Notes: generated by a model not told the origin, from the letters alone. Numbered from the stretch's first letter, positions 51,043-60,485 are shown. The stretch: DNA of 64,000 nt from Laceyella sediminis (GCF_003003125.1 NZ_PVTZ01000001.1:124001-188000), one strand, 5' to 3'. Numbers and translations: made by a program.

Positions 51043-51246
51043 TCATCCTCCCCCTACAAATTGAACAATCTCTACTTGATCTCCATCTTGCAATCCCACA
51101 TGCGGATAATCGTCCCGCGTCAATACCGTCCGATTGTGTTCCACGACGATAATGCGCGACGCCAAATTTAAGGCGGCGACCAAATCAGCCACCGTCTCGG
51201 TGCCTTCAGCCACAGTGAATGGCTCTCCATTCAACTGAATGATCAC
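51043..51246 (-). CDS. thiS: ThiS sulfur-carrier protein
   Basis: The 67-aa ubiquitin-like protein ends in [10 protein letters not shown], with the C-terminal Gly-Gly that becomes the thiocarboxylate. The GTG at 51246 has GGAGGGATAAAC upstream and gives the usual length. It starts two bases after the thiO stop. The adenylating enzyme ThiF is not encoded in this operon. Confidence 0.93.
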   Translation of the reverse strand: MIIQLNGEPFTVAEGTETVADLVAALNLASRIIVVEHNRTVLTRDDYPHVGLQDGDQVEIVQFVGGG

Positions 51247-51248
51247 GT

Positions 51249-52379
51249 TTATCCCTCCTCCCACTTCTGTACATCCGCCTGGCTCATCGGGGCAAACGCG
51301 GCCAATTCAGGCGCTGGCTCTCCCAGTAGCAGTCGAGCAACGGCATCGCCTGTGGCAGCGCTGAGCAAAATGCCGTTTCGGTAATGACCGGTCGCAATCA
51401 CTGCCCGGTTTTCATCGCCCAACTGTCCGACATAGGGAACTCGATTTGGCGTACCGGGCCGCAATCCGGCCCAACTACGGGTGTGCAGACTATCCCGCAA
51501 TCTAGGCACCAAATTAAAAGCGGATTGCAACAATCTCTGCACAGCTTCGGCGGTCACCTCTTCGTCCCATGCCCCATCCCGTTCCGTCGCACCTACAATG
51601 ATTTCACCATTGGCCTTGGGCACAAGATAACACTCCGGGCCAAACAGCGTCCGGCTAAACAGCGGCTCTTTTGGTCGCAATGCCAACGACTCCCCCTTGA
51701 CCGGCGTCATCGGCAAATGCCAACCCAATTTCTCGGCGATGGACTGGCTCCATACTCCCGCGGTGATCACAATCCAGTCCGCAATCCAATGTCTCTGCGC
51801 GGTATCAACGTGCCACGTTCCGTTGGGGCTACGCTCAATCGCCCGCACCTCGGTGCCTTCCACCAGGTTGGCTCCCAACCGTTGCGCCGCTGCCGCCAAT
51901 GCCTGCGTCAACTTGGGAGCGGATACCTGCCAATCCTCTGGTAAGTACAATCCGCCCCTCACTTCCGGGTGAAGACTCGGTTCAAGCGCCAAACATTCTT
52001 CCGGCTCCAGCCAACGCGCAGTCTGCCCATAAGCAGTCTGCCATGCCTGACGCTCCCGCAAGCGCTTCACATCTTCATCAAATCGGGCTACCTTCAGCAA
52101 CCCAGCCCGGTTCAGCTCAATGTCCACCCCGGTCCGTTCCAGCAACTCCGCTTGCAACGCCGGGAACATCGAGCGGCTCTGTAAACAGAAATCGGTCAAA
52201 GGCCCAGGTTCATCCATCTCCACCTGCGCCCCCAGCATGCCCGCCGCCGCGGATGAAGCATGGCTCCCAATAGCATCTCGCTCGACGACCACGCTTTTGA
52301 TCCCCCGCCGGGCCAAATGAAAGGCGATGGAGCATCCCATCACGCCTCCCCCAATAATCAACACCTCAGCAGTCTGCAT
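51249..52379 (-). CDS. thiO: Glycine oxidase ThiO
   Basis: ThiO is an FAD amine oxidase that makes the glycine imine for thiazole synthesis in aerobic Bacillales. The FAD motif is VLIIGGGVMGCSIAFHLARRG, with VVERDAIGSHASSAAAGML and C-terminal VIATGHYRNGILLSAATGDA. It overlaps tenI by 14 bp. Confidence 0.94.
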   Translation of the reverse strand: MQTAEVLIIGGGVMGCSIAFHLARRGIKSVVVERDAIGSHASSAAAGMLGAQVEMDEPGPLTDFCLQSRSMFPALQAELLERTGVDIELNRAGLLKVARFDEDVKRLRERQAWQTAYGQTARWLEPEECLALEPSLHPEVRGGLYLPEDWQVSAPKLTQALAAAAQRLGANLVEGTEVRAIERSPNGTWHVDTAQRHWIADWIVITAGVWSQSIAEKLGWHLPMTPVKGESLALRPKEPLFSRTLFGPECYLVPKANGEIIVGATERDGAWDEEVTAEAVQRLLQSAFNLVPRLRDSLHTRSWAGLRPGTPNRVPYVGQLGDENRAVIATGHYRNGILLSAATGDAVARLLLGEPAPELAAFAPMSQADVQKWEEG

Positions 52380-52965
52380 TTTCCCACCTTCTTCTCAGCT
52401 CTCTGGCCACACGCTCCGGTTGTTCATGATTGGCCACCGCAGAGATGACAGCAATGCCATGGCAACCTGCACGCTTGATCTCTGCCACGTTGCCTGCGTC
52501 GATGCCTCCGACGGCAATCATCGGAATCTGAACCTGTTCCACCCACACCCGAAGCCGGTCGCTTCCCAACGGCGGCAATCCCGGTTTGGAAGCGGAAGGA
52601 AAGATATGGCCAACCATCAGATAGTCGGCCCCTTCGGCTGCGGCCCGCTCTGCCGCTGCCAATGAATGAATCGACTTTCCCACCCGCATCACCGGGGACA
52701 TAGCGGGAAACGGCATCCGCTCAGGGAGATGAATCCCCCCCAGTCCCAGCGCTTCCGCCACAGCCACGGAACTGTTGACGATCAACGATTTCGCCGGAAT
52801 GCCTGCAGACAACAGCGCTTTGGCTCTTTGCATCAACTCGTCATCCGCCAACTGCTTGTACCGCAAATGAAACCAATCCACCTCCGGCACCAGTCGAAGC
52901 CAACATCGCGCCAACTCCTGCACGGTCTGCTTAGGACTTGAAATCACGTGCAATTCCAATTTCAT
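52366..52965 (-). CDS. tenI: TenI thiazole tautomerase (ThiE homologue)
   Basis: The ThiE/TenI barrel shows FHLRYKQLADDELMQRA, GLGGIHLPERMPFP and YLMVGHIFPSASKPGLPPLG. GHIFP with the SKxGxPP loop fits TenI rather than true ThiE, as does the order tenI-thiO-thiS-thiG. TenI aromatises the thiazole product. The ATG at 52965 has only a weak GTGGTG site and sits directly after the riboswitch terminator; a GTG at 52971 is an alternative start. Confidence 0.85.
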   Translation of the reverse strand: MKLELHVISSPKQTVQELARCWLRLVPEVDWFHLRYKQLADDELMQRAKALLSAGIPAKSLIVNSSVAVAEALGLGGIHLPERMPFPAMSPVMRVGKSIHSLAAAERAAAEGADYLMVGHIFPSASKPGLPPLGSDRLRVWVEQVQIPMIAVGGIDAGNVAEIKRAGCHGIAVISAVANHEQPERVARELRRRWENADC

Positions 52966-52975
52966 CACCACAACA

Positions 52976-53006
52976 TAAAAAACCCGATATCCATGGGGAT
53001 ATCGGG
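52976..53006 (-). terminator. Riboswitch-controlled terminator
   Basis: CCCGATATCC and GGATATCGGG form a perfect 10-bp stem with a 4-nt loop followed by TTTTTT on the minus strand, between the TPP aptamer and tenI. TPP binding should favour it. Confidence 0.92.
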
Positions 53007-53033
53007 CTACTAATCAAAAAAGGGTTCACGATC

Positions 53034-53130
53034 TTCCCCACTTCCTTTCGCTGGCATTACCCAGTTCAAGTTCAAAGGGTTGGAACCGACTTGTTCCTCT
53101 CAGCACAGCACAACCTGTGCACCCCTAGTG
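53034..53130 (-). promoter_or_regulatory. TPP riboswitch (THI element)
   Basis: The conserved blocks CTAGGGGTGC, GTGCTGAGAGG, CTTTGAACTTGAACTGGGTAA and TGCCAGCG(A)AAGGAAG appear in order on the minus strand, closed by a P1 stem of CACTAGGGG with the 3' end. It precedes tenI-thiO-thiS-thiG. Confidence 0.95.
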
Positions 53131-53177
53131 GTACGACAACTTATTCATTTGTCCAATCTCATTTTAAATCAAAACAA

Positions 53178-53621
53178 TTATTTTCTCAACTTCACTAATT
53201 GTATCCCTTCTTGCGTAGCAAATGATTCCACGACCGTAAATCCATGCTTTAAGTAACAGCTGATTGCAGGACGGTTGGCTTGCCCTGTTTGCACCTCCCA
53301 GATGGTGGCATCATCCAGTTCCAACACATGCGACAGCAAGCGCGAAGCAATTCCCCGCCGAAAGTACGCCGGGTGAATCGCCAACCGGCAAATCTCTACC
53401 AGCTGCCCTTTCTGTTCATATGAAAGAACGCCAACCAGCACATCCTGCTCATGATAACCAATAAAGGTTTCCGGCGAGCATTTCAGCGAATCTTCTGTAT
53501 CGTTAAGCGGCGGCAATTGATCACAACCGATGATCTCGGCCTCAATACGGTAGGCTCGTTGTTGGATCTCCACAATCCGGCTTAATGTAACCGGATCTTT
53601 CATGTCCAGTATGCGCATCAT
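53178..53621 (-). CDS. GNAT N-acetyltransferase
   Basis: The 147-aa protein has the GNAT motif A IAHPAYFRRGIASRLLSHV-like segment (LAIHPAYFRRGIASRLLSHV) and the closing AISCYLKHGFTVVESF. The first half has LPPLNDTEDSLKCSPETFIG. It lies 15 bp after the ferredoxin gene on the same strand. The substrate is unknown. Confidence 0.85.
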   Translation of the reverse strand: MMRILDMKDPVTLSRIVEIQQRAYRIEAEIIGCDQLPPLNDTEDSLKCSPETFIGYHEQDVLVGVLSYEQKGQLVEICRLAIHPAYFRRGIASRLLSHVLELDDATIWEVQTGQANRPAISCYLKHGFTVVESFATQEGIQLVKLRK

Positions 53622-53636
53622 CGGCTACTCGCTCCA

Positions 53637-53921
53637 TTAAGGGATTTCTATGGTGACATCGCCATAAATAAACGTTTGGCATGCCAGACGCCGGCCGGAA
53701 GCCAAATCCGTTTCACTCAAATGGTGCAATTCCGGCTCTGTGTAATCACTGCATTGGCTGCTCCCCTCGATCACATGTACGCGGCACGTTCCACACCGAC
53801 CCGTCGTGCACTTGAACGGAATCGGAATCGACCGTGACGCCGCTTCCAGCAAAAGGTTGGCTCCTTCAGCCACTTCCATTTCTTTCGTCTGTCCGGCGAT
53901 GTGAATACTCACTTTAGCCAT
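53637..53921 (-). CDS. Plant-type 2Fe-2S ferredoxin
   Basis: The 94-aa ferredoxin has cluster cysteines in PFKCTTGRCGTCRVHV and RRLACQTFIYGDV, following the beta-grasp N-terminus. It carries single electrons for an unidentified reductase or oxygenase. No partner gene is adjacent except a GNAT enzyme. Confidence 0.92.
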   Translation of the reverse strand: MAKVSIHIAGQTKEMEVAEGANLLLEAASRSIPIPFKCTTGRCGTCRVHVIEGSSQCSDYTEPELHHLSETDLASGRRLACQTFIYGDVTIEIP

Positions 53922-53940
53922 TGTTCAGCCCTCCCCCATG

Positions 53941-53971
53941 AAAAAACCATCACGTCTACATGTGATGGTGT
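53941..53971 (-). terminator. Terminator of the DedA gene
   Basis: ACCATCAC and GTGATGGT pair around an 8-nt loop and TTTTTT follows on the minus strand. Confidence 0.8.
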
Positions 53972-53984
53972 GTTGCTTTGCTAT

Positions 53985-54602
53985 TTATTGCTTCGTGTGA
54001 TAGGAGTTGTTGTTGTTTTGGTTCCATAGGTACCAACCCAACCAGATCACCACAACGGGAAGCACAATCCATAACAATCGGGCGCCGTATTTGTGCATCA
54101 CACCGAAAACCATTTCCCAATTCGCGCCAAGCACATGCCCCAGACCGATAAAGGTAGCGCACCAAAAAAACGCCCCCGTATAGGCGAACAGGGAAAACCG
54201 GGCTAACGATATCTTGGAAATACCGGCGAGGTAAGCGGTGACATGGCGTACGCCAGGAATGAAATATCCAGCAAATAGCAACCAGTTTCCATACTTGCGG
54301 AACAAGAGTTGCGTGATACGCAAGCGGCGGCGCGTAATAAATATCTTGCCACCATATTTCTTGAGGAACGGATACCCCAAGCGCACCCCCAAATAATAGC
54401 TGATGCTGATTCCGCAAGCCGATCCCAAGAACGAACTGAGGAAAGCGAGGTAGAGATTAAGTTGACCCGTTGAGGTGAGATAACCGAGAAACGTCATCAT
54501 GATCTCATCCGGCAACGGCAATCCCGCGATCCCCAACACTAAAAAGAAAAAAATCCCGATATACCCGTATTGTTGTAACAGCTCCAGTAATGTTTGTTCC
54601 AT
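53985..54602 (-). CDS. DedA family membrane protein
   Basis: The 205-aa protein has the DedA/VTT domain: ILGIAGLPLPDEIMMTFLGY, SSFLGSACGISISYYLGVRLG and FIPGVRHVTAYLAGISKIS. Members act as flippases or scramblases of undecaprenyl phosphate or phosphatidylethanolamine, or support membrane potential; which applies here is not visible. Confidence 0.92.
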   Translation of the reverse strand: MEQTLLELLQQYGYIGIFFFLVLGIAGLPLPDEIMMTFLGYLTSTGQLNLYLAFLSSFLGSACGISISYYLGVRLGYPFLKKYGGKIFITRRRLRITQLLFRKYGNWLLFAGYFIPGVRHVTAYLAGISKISLARFSLFAYTGAFFWCATFIGLGHVLGANWEMVFGVMHKYGARLLWIVLPVVVIWLGWYLWNQNNNNSYHTKQ

Positions 54603-54688
54603 GGTCTAACCCCGTTTACCCAATACGTACAAACAACTTAAGAATATCATACTTTCCCGTCCAGCAAAAGATGCGATCCCGCCTATGG

Positions 54689-55420
54689 TCAGTCGGTGAT
54701 GCCAGAGATCAGCTTAATTCCGTTTAACTGCATGTGATAAAGAAACACGGTGTCCATCAGATCCGCATGATGGGCCATCGCCCCGATTTGTTCGGCTGTC
54801 TCCACCGGCAAATCGTATGTCCGCACATGGGAAACAGGGACAATCACTTGCGTTTGGGCGTTAACTTGATTGGCCAGCAACCGGATGCCCATTGCGTTTT
54901 GGTAAATGCATAAATCGGTGCAATCTCCTACCACGATAAAAGAACTGGGGCCAGCGGCGAATACCCGTTCCAACCAGTCGCAAAATCGGACGCCTTCCCC
55001 ATTGACTCCAAACAACCCGTTGGTGGCGTTTTTGCGAAACAGTTGGACACCCGGCGCGTCAAAGACCGACTTCAATTCATCCACCACTTCCGCCTCCACT
55101 GTGCCTTGCACGCAATGGGGCGCAAATGCAGTGAATTCAACTGCATCAGCCGGATGGTCGTCATTGAGGAAAATGATATTTTCCGTCGGCAAGCCTTGCG
55201 CTATAAGCATTTGAGCCAACTCTGACACTGGCTTCACCATTTCACGCACGCGCGGACTGGCTAAAGGACCCACATCGCAAAACCCTTTCAACACATCGAC
55301 AAAAACAAGATACACCCGTTCCCAGGCCCCCAATTGGTCTTTAATCTGAGCGATGGACCAGACGGGGGCTTCAGCCACGACCCGCTCCATATGACCGATG
55401 GCTTCAACATGATGTTGCAA
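54689..55420 (-). CDS. Isochorismatase-like hydrolase (nicotinamidase type)
   Basis: The cysteine-hydrolase fold has the catalytic Asp in LVFVDVLKGFCDVG, Lys in QLFRKNATNGLFG and the nucleophile Cys in VVGDCTDLCIYQNAMGIR. Relatives convert nicotinamide to nicotinate in NAD salvage, and FLNDDHPADAVEFTAFAPHC resembles the nicotinamidase metal site DxH. The exact substrate remains inference. The gene stands alone. Confidence 0.85.
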   Translation of the reverse strand: MQHHVEAIGHMERVVAEAPVWSIAQIKDQLGAWERVYLVFVDVLKGFCDVGPLASPRVREMVKPVSELAQMLIAQGLPTENIIFLNDDHPADAVEFTAFAPHCVQGTVEAEVVDELKSVFDAPGVQLFRKNATNGLFGVNGEGVRFCDWLERVFAAGPSSFIVVGDCTDLCIYQNAMGIRLLANQVNAQTQVIVPVSHVRTYDLPVETAEQIGAMAHHADLMDTVFLYHMQLNGIKLISGITD

Positions 55421-55495
55421 CTGGATCGCCTCCGCTTTTAAGATGATTCGCTCTCATCTTAACAAAGACAAGCTTGTATTAAAAGAAGGAATGGG

Positions 55496-56560
55496 TCAGA
55501 TAAAACGGGTTATCTCCTTCATTTTGGCAGCGTCCAGTATTTTGATTACTTCCACCAACAATTCGGCAGCGTGTTCCAAATCGGACTTGCTGATCATGGA
55601 AACATGACTGTGGATATAACGGGCTGCCACCCCGATCACCAAAGAGGGAACCCCTTTTTTGTGCAGATGGAACTTGCCGGCGTCAGTGCCCCCTCCCGTC
55701 ATTGTATCCACTTGGTAGGGGATCTGCTTCTGTTCAGCGATATCGATCACCAGATTGCGCAATTGGATGTTGGGAATCATCGAAGCATCCAAAAACGTGA
55801 TCAATGGCCCTTTGCCCAGCTTGGCCTTGCCGCTCCCCTCATTGCCCGGGGAATCCTCTGCCACGCCCACATCTAAAGCGAACGCGATATCCGGTTCCAC
55901 TACATACGGTGCGGTGGCCGCCCCCCGCAACCCGACTTCCTCTTGTACGGTTGCACCGGCAATCACTGTATTGGGATGGCTCTCCATTTGCAAGCGTTTC
56001 AACACTTTGATAGACAAATAGCAACCGATCCGGTTGTCCAACGCCTTGGCTAAGATGGTGTCGTGATCGGGCATGATTTCAAACGGACAAATGGGCACAA
56101 TCGGGTCACCCACCCGGATTCCCCATTCCTTTACTTGTTCGTCACTGTGGGCCCCCACATCGATAAACATCTCGCGGATAGGCACCAATTTGTTCCGTTC
56201 CTCTAATGTCAATACATGCGGCGGGCGAGAACCGATCACCCCAGTAAACACCCGTTTCTCTGTAACGATCGACACCCGTTGCGACAATAACACTTGACTC
56301 CACCATCCACCCAATGGCGCAAACCGCAAATAACCGCTTTTGGTCACCTCTGTCACCATAAACCCGACTTCATCCAAGTGCCCGGCCAACAATATCCGAG
56401 GTTGGTCGCTTGTCCCCTTTTTTTCGCCGAAAATGCCACCCAATCCATCCGTGATCAGGTTTACATCTTGCTTTTTTAATTCCCGCTCCATGATGGCGCG
56501 CACTTCCTGTTCATATCCCGGAACGCCTTTGGCTTCCGTCAACTCTTGCAGCAAACGCAT
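55496..56560 (-). CDS. M42 family aminopeptidase
   Basis: This dinuclear-metal aminopeptidase (YsdC/FrvX/glutamyl aminopeptidase type, 354 aa) has LLAGHLDEVGFMV, AKALDNRIGCYL, TVQEEVGLRGAATAPYV and the C-terminal IHSHVSMIS. It probably trims peptides in the cytoplasm as a tetrahedral dodecamer. The ATG at 56560 follows GAGGTGTGCCA; a GTG two codons earlier overlaps that site. Confidence 0.92.
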   Translation of the reverse strand: MRLLQELTEAKGVPGYEQEVRAIMERELKKQDVNLITDGLGGIFGEKKGTSDQPRILLAGHLDEVGFMVTEVTKSGYLRFAPLGGWWSQVLLSQRVSIVTEKRVFTGVIGSRPPHVLTLEERNKLVPIREMFIDVGAHSDEQVKEWGIRVGDPIVPICPFEIMPDHDTILAKALDNRIGCYLSIKVLKRLQMESHPNTVIAGATVQEEVGLRGAATAPYVVEPDIAFALDVGVAEDSPGNEGSGKAKLGKGPLITFLDASMIPNIQLRNLVIDIAEQKQIPYQVDTMTGGGTDAGKFHLHKKGVPSLVIGVAARYIHSHVSMISKSDLEHAAELLVEVIKILDAAKMKEITRFI

Positions 56561-56714
56561 TGGCACACCTCTTCCTCATAAAAATCTTCTCATGGGAAAC
56601 TCCTAGTTGTTTTTCAGTGTTTCCTTTCGATCCTCTTTCTATGTTCATACATATTCTTACGGTGATGCTTTCACACTAAGCAGAAGAATGTCCTTACTTT
56701 AGGAGAAAGTAACT

Positions 56715-58379
56715 ATGGTGAGTTGGCTGTTCAAACGAAACTGGAAGTGTCGATGTTGGCTCGTCAGCTTGTGTTGTGCATTGATCTTCACTCTCATTCA
56801 GCCTGTCTCCGTCACAGCCGCTCCCCCTTCCCCTTATCCCATCCTTGGGGATTACGGCGGCGAAATCAGGGAAAAAAAGCCGCGGGCCGATGGAATGGTT
56901 CACGTGGACACCCCCCGAACCATTCAGCGGTTGAAAGAGTTGCATGCCAATACGTACTTCTACCTGATCTGGCATGAAAAGTCGGATTGGGATGATTTGC
57001 GCAAAGAGTTTTTGCCGGCCGCCCGCCAAGCCGGTATCAATGTATGGGTCTATCTGGTGCCCCCTTCCGAAGCACAATTGAAACGGTCGGAGCCATTTGG
57101 CACGGATTATGTCGCTTGGTTTCGCGCCGTCGGCCGCCTTGGACGGCATTTCCCCAATCTCAAAGGCATCGTGATGGATGATTTCAACGATAATTTGACC
57201 TTTTTCACCCCGGCTTATTTAGCCAAAGCGAAGGGAGCAGGGCGTAAAGAAAATCCCGGGTTTCTGTTTTATCCGCAAATTTATTACCCAGCCCTCGACA
57301 CCGCCTTGCTCACACACTATCGGCATCTCTTTGATGGGGTGGTCATGTCCTTTCGTGATGATCATTACCGCAACACGCAAAAAACGGATCGCATGATTGA
57401 ACAATTGGACGAAGTGCAAGCTCGCCTGGAGCGAACCCGTCTCCCCTTCATCCTGATGATTTACGCCAGCCGCCTTTCTGCTACCCCGGCCAATCCGAGT
57501 GCGCAATATGTGGCTAACGCTCTGAAACTAGCCTTGGGTCGGTTGAAACTGCGGCGGTTGGATGGGGTGGTCACCTATGTGCTACACAAAGAGTTTCTTC
57601 AGGAAGAGGGCGATGCGGTTGCCAAATCAGGAGTTAGTTATGCCAATCTTTTCGCGCCAGCCGTTTCGACCCACGATGATGATGCACCTGGCCACTATGT
57701 GGAATGGCGTCAACGGATTTATCTGGACCCACGCACACAGGCCAAACTCTCTTTTTGGCATATGAGCGTTTATCCCCCCAACACCGGTGCAGGAACGTAT
57801 ACAAAACAAGTGCTGATCGACAATCGCGTCGTTTGGCAAAGCAGCATCACCCGTCATGCTTCGGAATCGTGGGTGCCCGTCACATTGGACTTGACGCGGG
57901 TATTGCGGGGCAAAAGGCAAGCCGTCTTGTCCCTTCGCCTCACCAAAATGAAAAAAGGGCCAGCCCCTTGGACTTACAGCGGTTTTGACTGTTTATCTGC
58001 TTCAGGTATTTCATTGCAAAACGGCGATTTTGAATATCAGCGAAATGAATGGGAACTGATTTCCAGCACTCGAAACTTGATGGGAGAAGTCTTGCGCTAC
58101 GACCCGAGCCGCCGTTTCCGAACATTTCAAGCGGTGCGCCGGATGTACCGAACATTTCGCCTGCATGAAGATTTGACGCAGTGGGCCGAACACCCCCTGT
58201 TAATCCGCAAAGCAGACCGCTTGCTCACATGCATCTTATTAGATCGTCTTCCTTTCGCTCTCCATTTGTTAGAGGAGTTACCCAGTCTGGTTCTGTTTGA
58301 CCGGCATATTCCTTATCACCGCAAAGAAGCGTTGATTCGCGACGCCCATCAATTACATCATCTGCTGGATGAAGAGTAA
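56715..58379 (+). CDS. Secreted TIM-barrel-like hypothetical glycosidase
   Basis: The 554-aa precursor has a signal peptide (WLVSLCCALIFTLIQPVSVTAA) and a roughly 300-residue domain with barrel-like strands: NTYFYLIWHEKSDWDDLRKE, INVWVYLVPPSEAQL, GIVMDDFNDNLTFF and DGVVMSFRDDHYRNTQ. The acidic DDFND on a barrel strand would suit a glycoside hydrolase. A beta-rich region (about 320-445) and a helical tail follow. I do not recognise a named family. The gene is monocistronic with an AGGAGAAAG site. Confidence 0.7.
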   Translation: MVSWLFKRNWKCRCWLVSLCCALIFTLIQPVSVTAAPPSPYPILGDYGGEIREKKPRADGMVHVDTPRTIQRLKELHANTYFYLIWHEKSDWDDLRKEFLPAARQAGINVWVYLVPPSEAQLKRSEPFGTDYVAWFRAVGRLGRHFPNLKGIVMDDFNDNLTFFTPAYLAKAKGAGRKENPGFLFYPQIYYPALDTALLTHYRHLFDGVVMSFRDDHYRNTQKTDRMIEQLDEVQARLERTRLPFILMIYASRLSATPANPSAQYVANALKLALGRLKLRRLDGVVTYVLHKEFLQEEGDAVAKSGVSYANLFAPAVSTHDDDAPGHYVEWRQRIYLDPRTQAKLSFWHMSVYPPNTGAGTYTKQVLIDNRVVWQSSITRHASESWVPVTLDLTRVLRGKRQAVLSLRLTKMKKGPAPWTYSGFDCLSASGISLQNGDFEYQRNEWELISSTRNLMGEVLRYDPSRRFRTFQAVRRMYRTFRLHEDLTQWAEHPLLIRKADRLLTCILLDRLPFALHLLEELPSLVLFDRHIPYHRKEALIRDAHQLHHLLDEE

Positions 58380-58388
58380 GCTAGGCAA

Positions 58389-58424
58389 CGCAAAAAAGCC
58401 GTGTCCAACTGAGACACGGCTTAA
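58389..58424. terminator. Bidirectional terminator
   Basis: AAGCCGTGTC and GACACGGCTT form a 10-bp stem between the convergent 56715 and 58421 genes, with A-run and T-poor flanks. Confidence 0.75.
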
Positions 58425-58699
58425 TCATTGAGGATTTGTTTGTGGAAATTGTCCGAAGCGTCAGCGATAGCCAAGGTGTTCTCCAATTTATTGATCACTT
58501 GGGTGTAATAATTGGCCGCTTGATCCACATGCCCCATGCGGATCATATCCTCATACGCTTGGTAGCTTTCCTTGAGCAAACGGAAAGTCTCCGCAAACTG
58601 CTCGCGCGACACGATGGGAGGGCGGCCATCCCCCTCCTCGTCATAAAACATCTTGTACCGTTCTAGATAAGCTTCATAAGAAGCGAAATCATCATGCAT
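58421..58699 (-). CDS. Small helical hypothetical protein, 92 aa
   Basis: The acidic product is predicted entirely helical (QFAETFRLLKESYQAYEDMI and HVDQAANYYTQVINKLENTL), with no Cys, signal or membrane segment. It could be a small scaffolding or regulatory protein. I do not recognise it. It lies between a secreted-protein gene and rnpB. Confidence 0.6.
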   Translation of the reverse strand: MHDDFASYEAYLERYKMFYDEEGDGRPPIVSREQFAETFRLLKESYQAYEDMIRMGHVDQAANYYTQVINKLENTLAIADASDNFHKQILND

Positions 58700-58849
58700 A
58701 GACGACCAACCTTCACTAAGGGATTTGTCTTTAGCATGTCATTATGGAAGCCACCCTATGCAAATCAGGCGGGTTGGGGTCGCCCATCCCCAGTATGGCT
58801 GATCCGCTACAGACTCCAATCAATGGAATATTCTGTCAAAAAAAGAAAA

Positions 58850-58874
58850 TAAAAAAGACGCCTTAGCGTCTTGG
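58850..58874 (-). terminator. rnpB terminator
   Basis: AAGACGC and GCGTCTT form the stem with loop TAAG and TTTTTATTTT follows on the minus strand. Confidence 0.85.
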
Positions 58875-58891
58875 TGTCACAAGCTACCTGT

Positions 58892-59314
58892 GGAAAGCAA
58901 ACAATAAGCCGAGTTCTGTTCTCCGAGTGGTATAACGACGGCTTGTGGACGTCTTCCACCCATTGGAGTGGCAATCATCTATCTAGGCCATGCATTGCTG
59001 CAAGGCTCAAGCGACCAACCCGAGATCACTGCGGGCCACAGTTGCACGCTTGCGCGCGCCGATCTCCTATCAGGTCTTGCTCCAGGTGGGGTTTACCTAG
59101 CCAGCATGTCTCCATGCTGCTGGTGCGCTCTTACCGCACCGTTGCATCCTTGCCTGTGAGGTGAGACACCTCCATCGGCGGTCTACATTTCTGTGGCACT
59201 AGCCTTAGGGTTGCCCCCACCGGCCGTTAGCCGGCACCCTGCCCTATGGAGCTCGGACTTTCCTCCCGTGGGGCCTTGCGGCACTCCACCGGCGATTGCC
59301 TTGTTTACTTTCCC
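58892..59314 (-). ncRNA. rnpB: RNase P RNA (type B)
   Basis: The minus strand carries the hallmark AGGAAAGTCCG near the 5' end and ACAGAACTCGGCTTAT near the 3' end. The termini GGAAAGTAAAC and GTTTGCTTTCC close helix P1. The length of about 423 nt suits a Firmicute type-B catalytic RNA, which matures tRNA 5' ends. Exact ends are placed from P1. Confidence 0.93.
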
Positions 59315-59378
59315 GTCTCAAGCAAAGTTCATTGTATCAAATACTCACAGGCAAAGCAACTGGTGGACACTGGAAACA

Positions 59379-60485
59379 TTAGAGGAAGCGAAAGGGATTC
59401 GTATTGACGGTTGAAGCCATGATCGGCACTTGTTCTCCCAGTCCCCGCTTCAGGACATCGCATACGCGCGGAACCACATGATGCTCGACATGATGACCCG
59501 GATCAATGATGCTCAAGCCCATTGCCAAAGCATCCTGCGCCGTGTGAAAATCGACGTCTCCGGTGATATAAACATCCGCGCCCGCGCGTTTGGCGTCTTC
59601 GATGTGGCGACTTCCCGAACCGCCTACCAGCGCCACCCGCTTCACCTTGTGGTCAAGATCCCCAACCACACGCAATCCTTCCACGCCATACGCCTGCTTC
59701 ACTTGCGCGGCAAAGTCGCGAAGGGTCAGCGCAGCAGGCAACTCTCCGATCCGTCCATACCCCCGTTTCTTACCTTGGAGCTCAAGCGGGTAAACATCGT
59801 AAGCAACCTCTTCATATGGATGGGCGTCCAGCATGGCCGCAAGAACTTGGGCCAGCTTACTTTCCGGCACAACGGTCTCGATCCGGCTCTCATTGATCCG
59901 CTCCAGCGTGCCCCGCTGGCCAATATAAGGATTCGTGCCTTCACGGGGCATAAATGTACCTGTGCCTTCCACCTGAAAACTGCAATGGCTGTAGTTGCCG
60001 ATCCAACCCGCCCCTGCTTCGCATATCGCGTCAAGCACCGCCTCATGATGCGATTCCGGCACGAATACGACCAGTTTCTTTAGTTTGTCTTCACGGTAGC
60101 CGATCAGCACGTTTACCGCACCCAGACCCAACTTCTCTGCCATCACATCATTGACTCCGCCAGCGGCCGCATCCAAATTAGTGTGAGCGATGTAGACATT
60201 CATGTCATGCTTCAACAATTTGTGAAACAACCGCCCCGCTGGCTGATCTGAGCGCAATGCCTTCAGTGGCTGAAAAATCACTGCATGGTGGGCAACGATC
60301 CAGTTGGCTTTTTGACGGATCGCTTCTTCGACCACTTCTTCATTCACATCTAATGTAACGAGCACACCGGTAACCTCGCTGTCCGGATTTCCCACCTGTA
60401 GGCCGATACGGTCTTTTTCCACAGCAAGGCTCGGCGGTGCAAACGCCTCCAGCACTTGTATCAATTGTTTTCCTTTGATAGGCAT
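59379..60485 (-). CDS. yqfO: Nif3-like dinuclear metal protein YqfO
   Basis: The 368-aa protein has the Nif3 metal motifs NWIVAHHAVIFQPLK, VYIAHTNLDAA at the start and DPGHHVEHHVVP at the end, with the inserted NIF3/CutA-like domain (about 125-240, CSFQVEGTGTFMP) typical of the long Bacillus form. Proposed roles include GTP cyclohydrolase-like activity, but the function is unsettled. The ATG at 60485 lies within the end of trmK, as in B. subtilis. Confidence 0.92.
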   Translation of the reverse strand: MPIKGKQLIQVLEAFAPPSLAVEKDRIGLQVGNPDSEVTGVLVTLDVNEEVVEEAIRQKANWIVAHHAVIFQPLKALRSDQPAGRLFHKLLKHDMNVYIAHTNLDAAAGGVNDVMAEKLGLGAVNVLIGYREDKLKKLVVFVPESHHEAVLDAICEAGAGWIGNYSHCSFQVEGTGTFMPREGTNPYIGQRGTLERINESRIETVVPESKLAQVLAAMLDAHPYEEVAYDVYPLELQGKKRGYGRIGELPAALTLRDFAAQVKQAYGVEGLRVVGDLDHKVKRVALVGGSGSRHIEDAKRAGADVYITGDVDFHTAQDALAMGLSIIDPGHHVEHHVVPRVCDVLKRGLGEQVPIMASTVNTNPFRFL

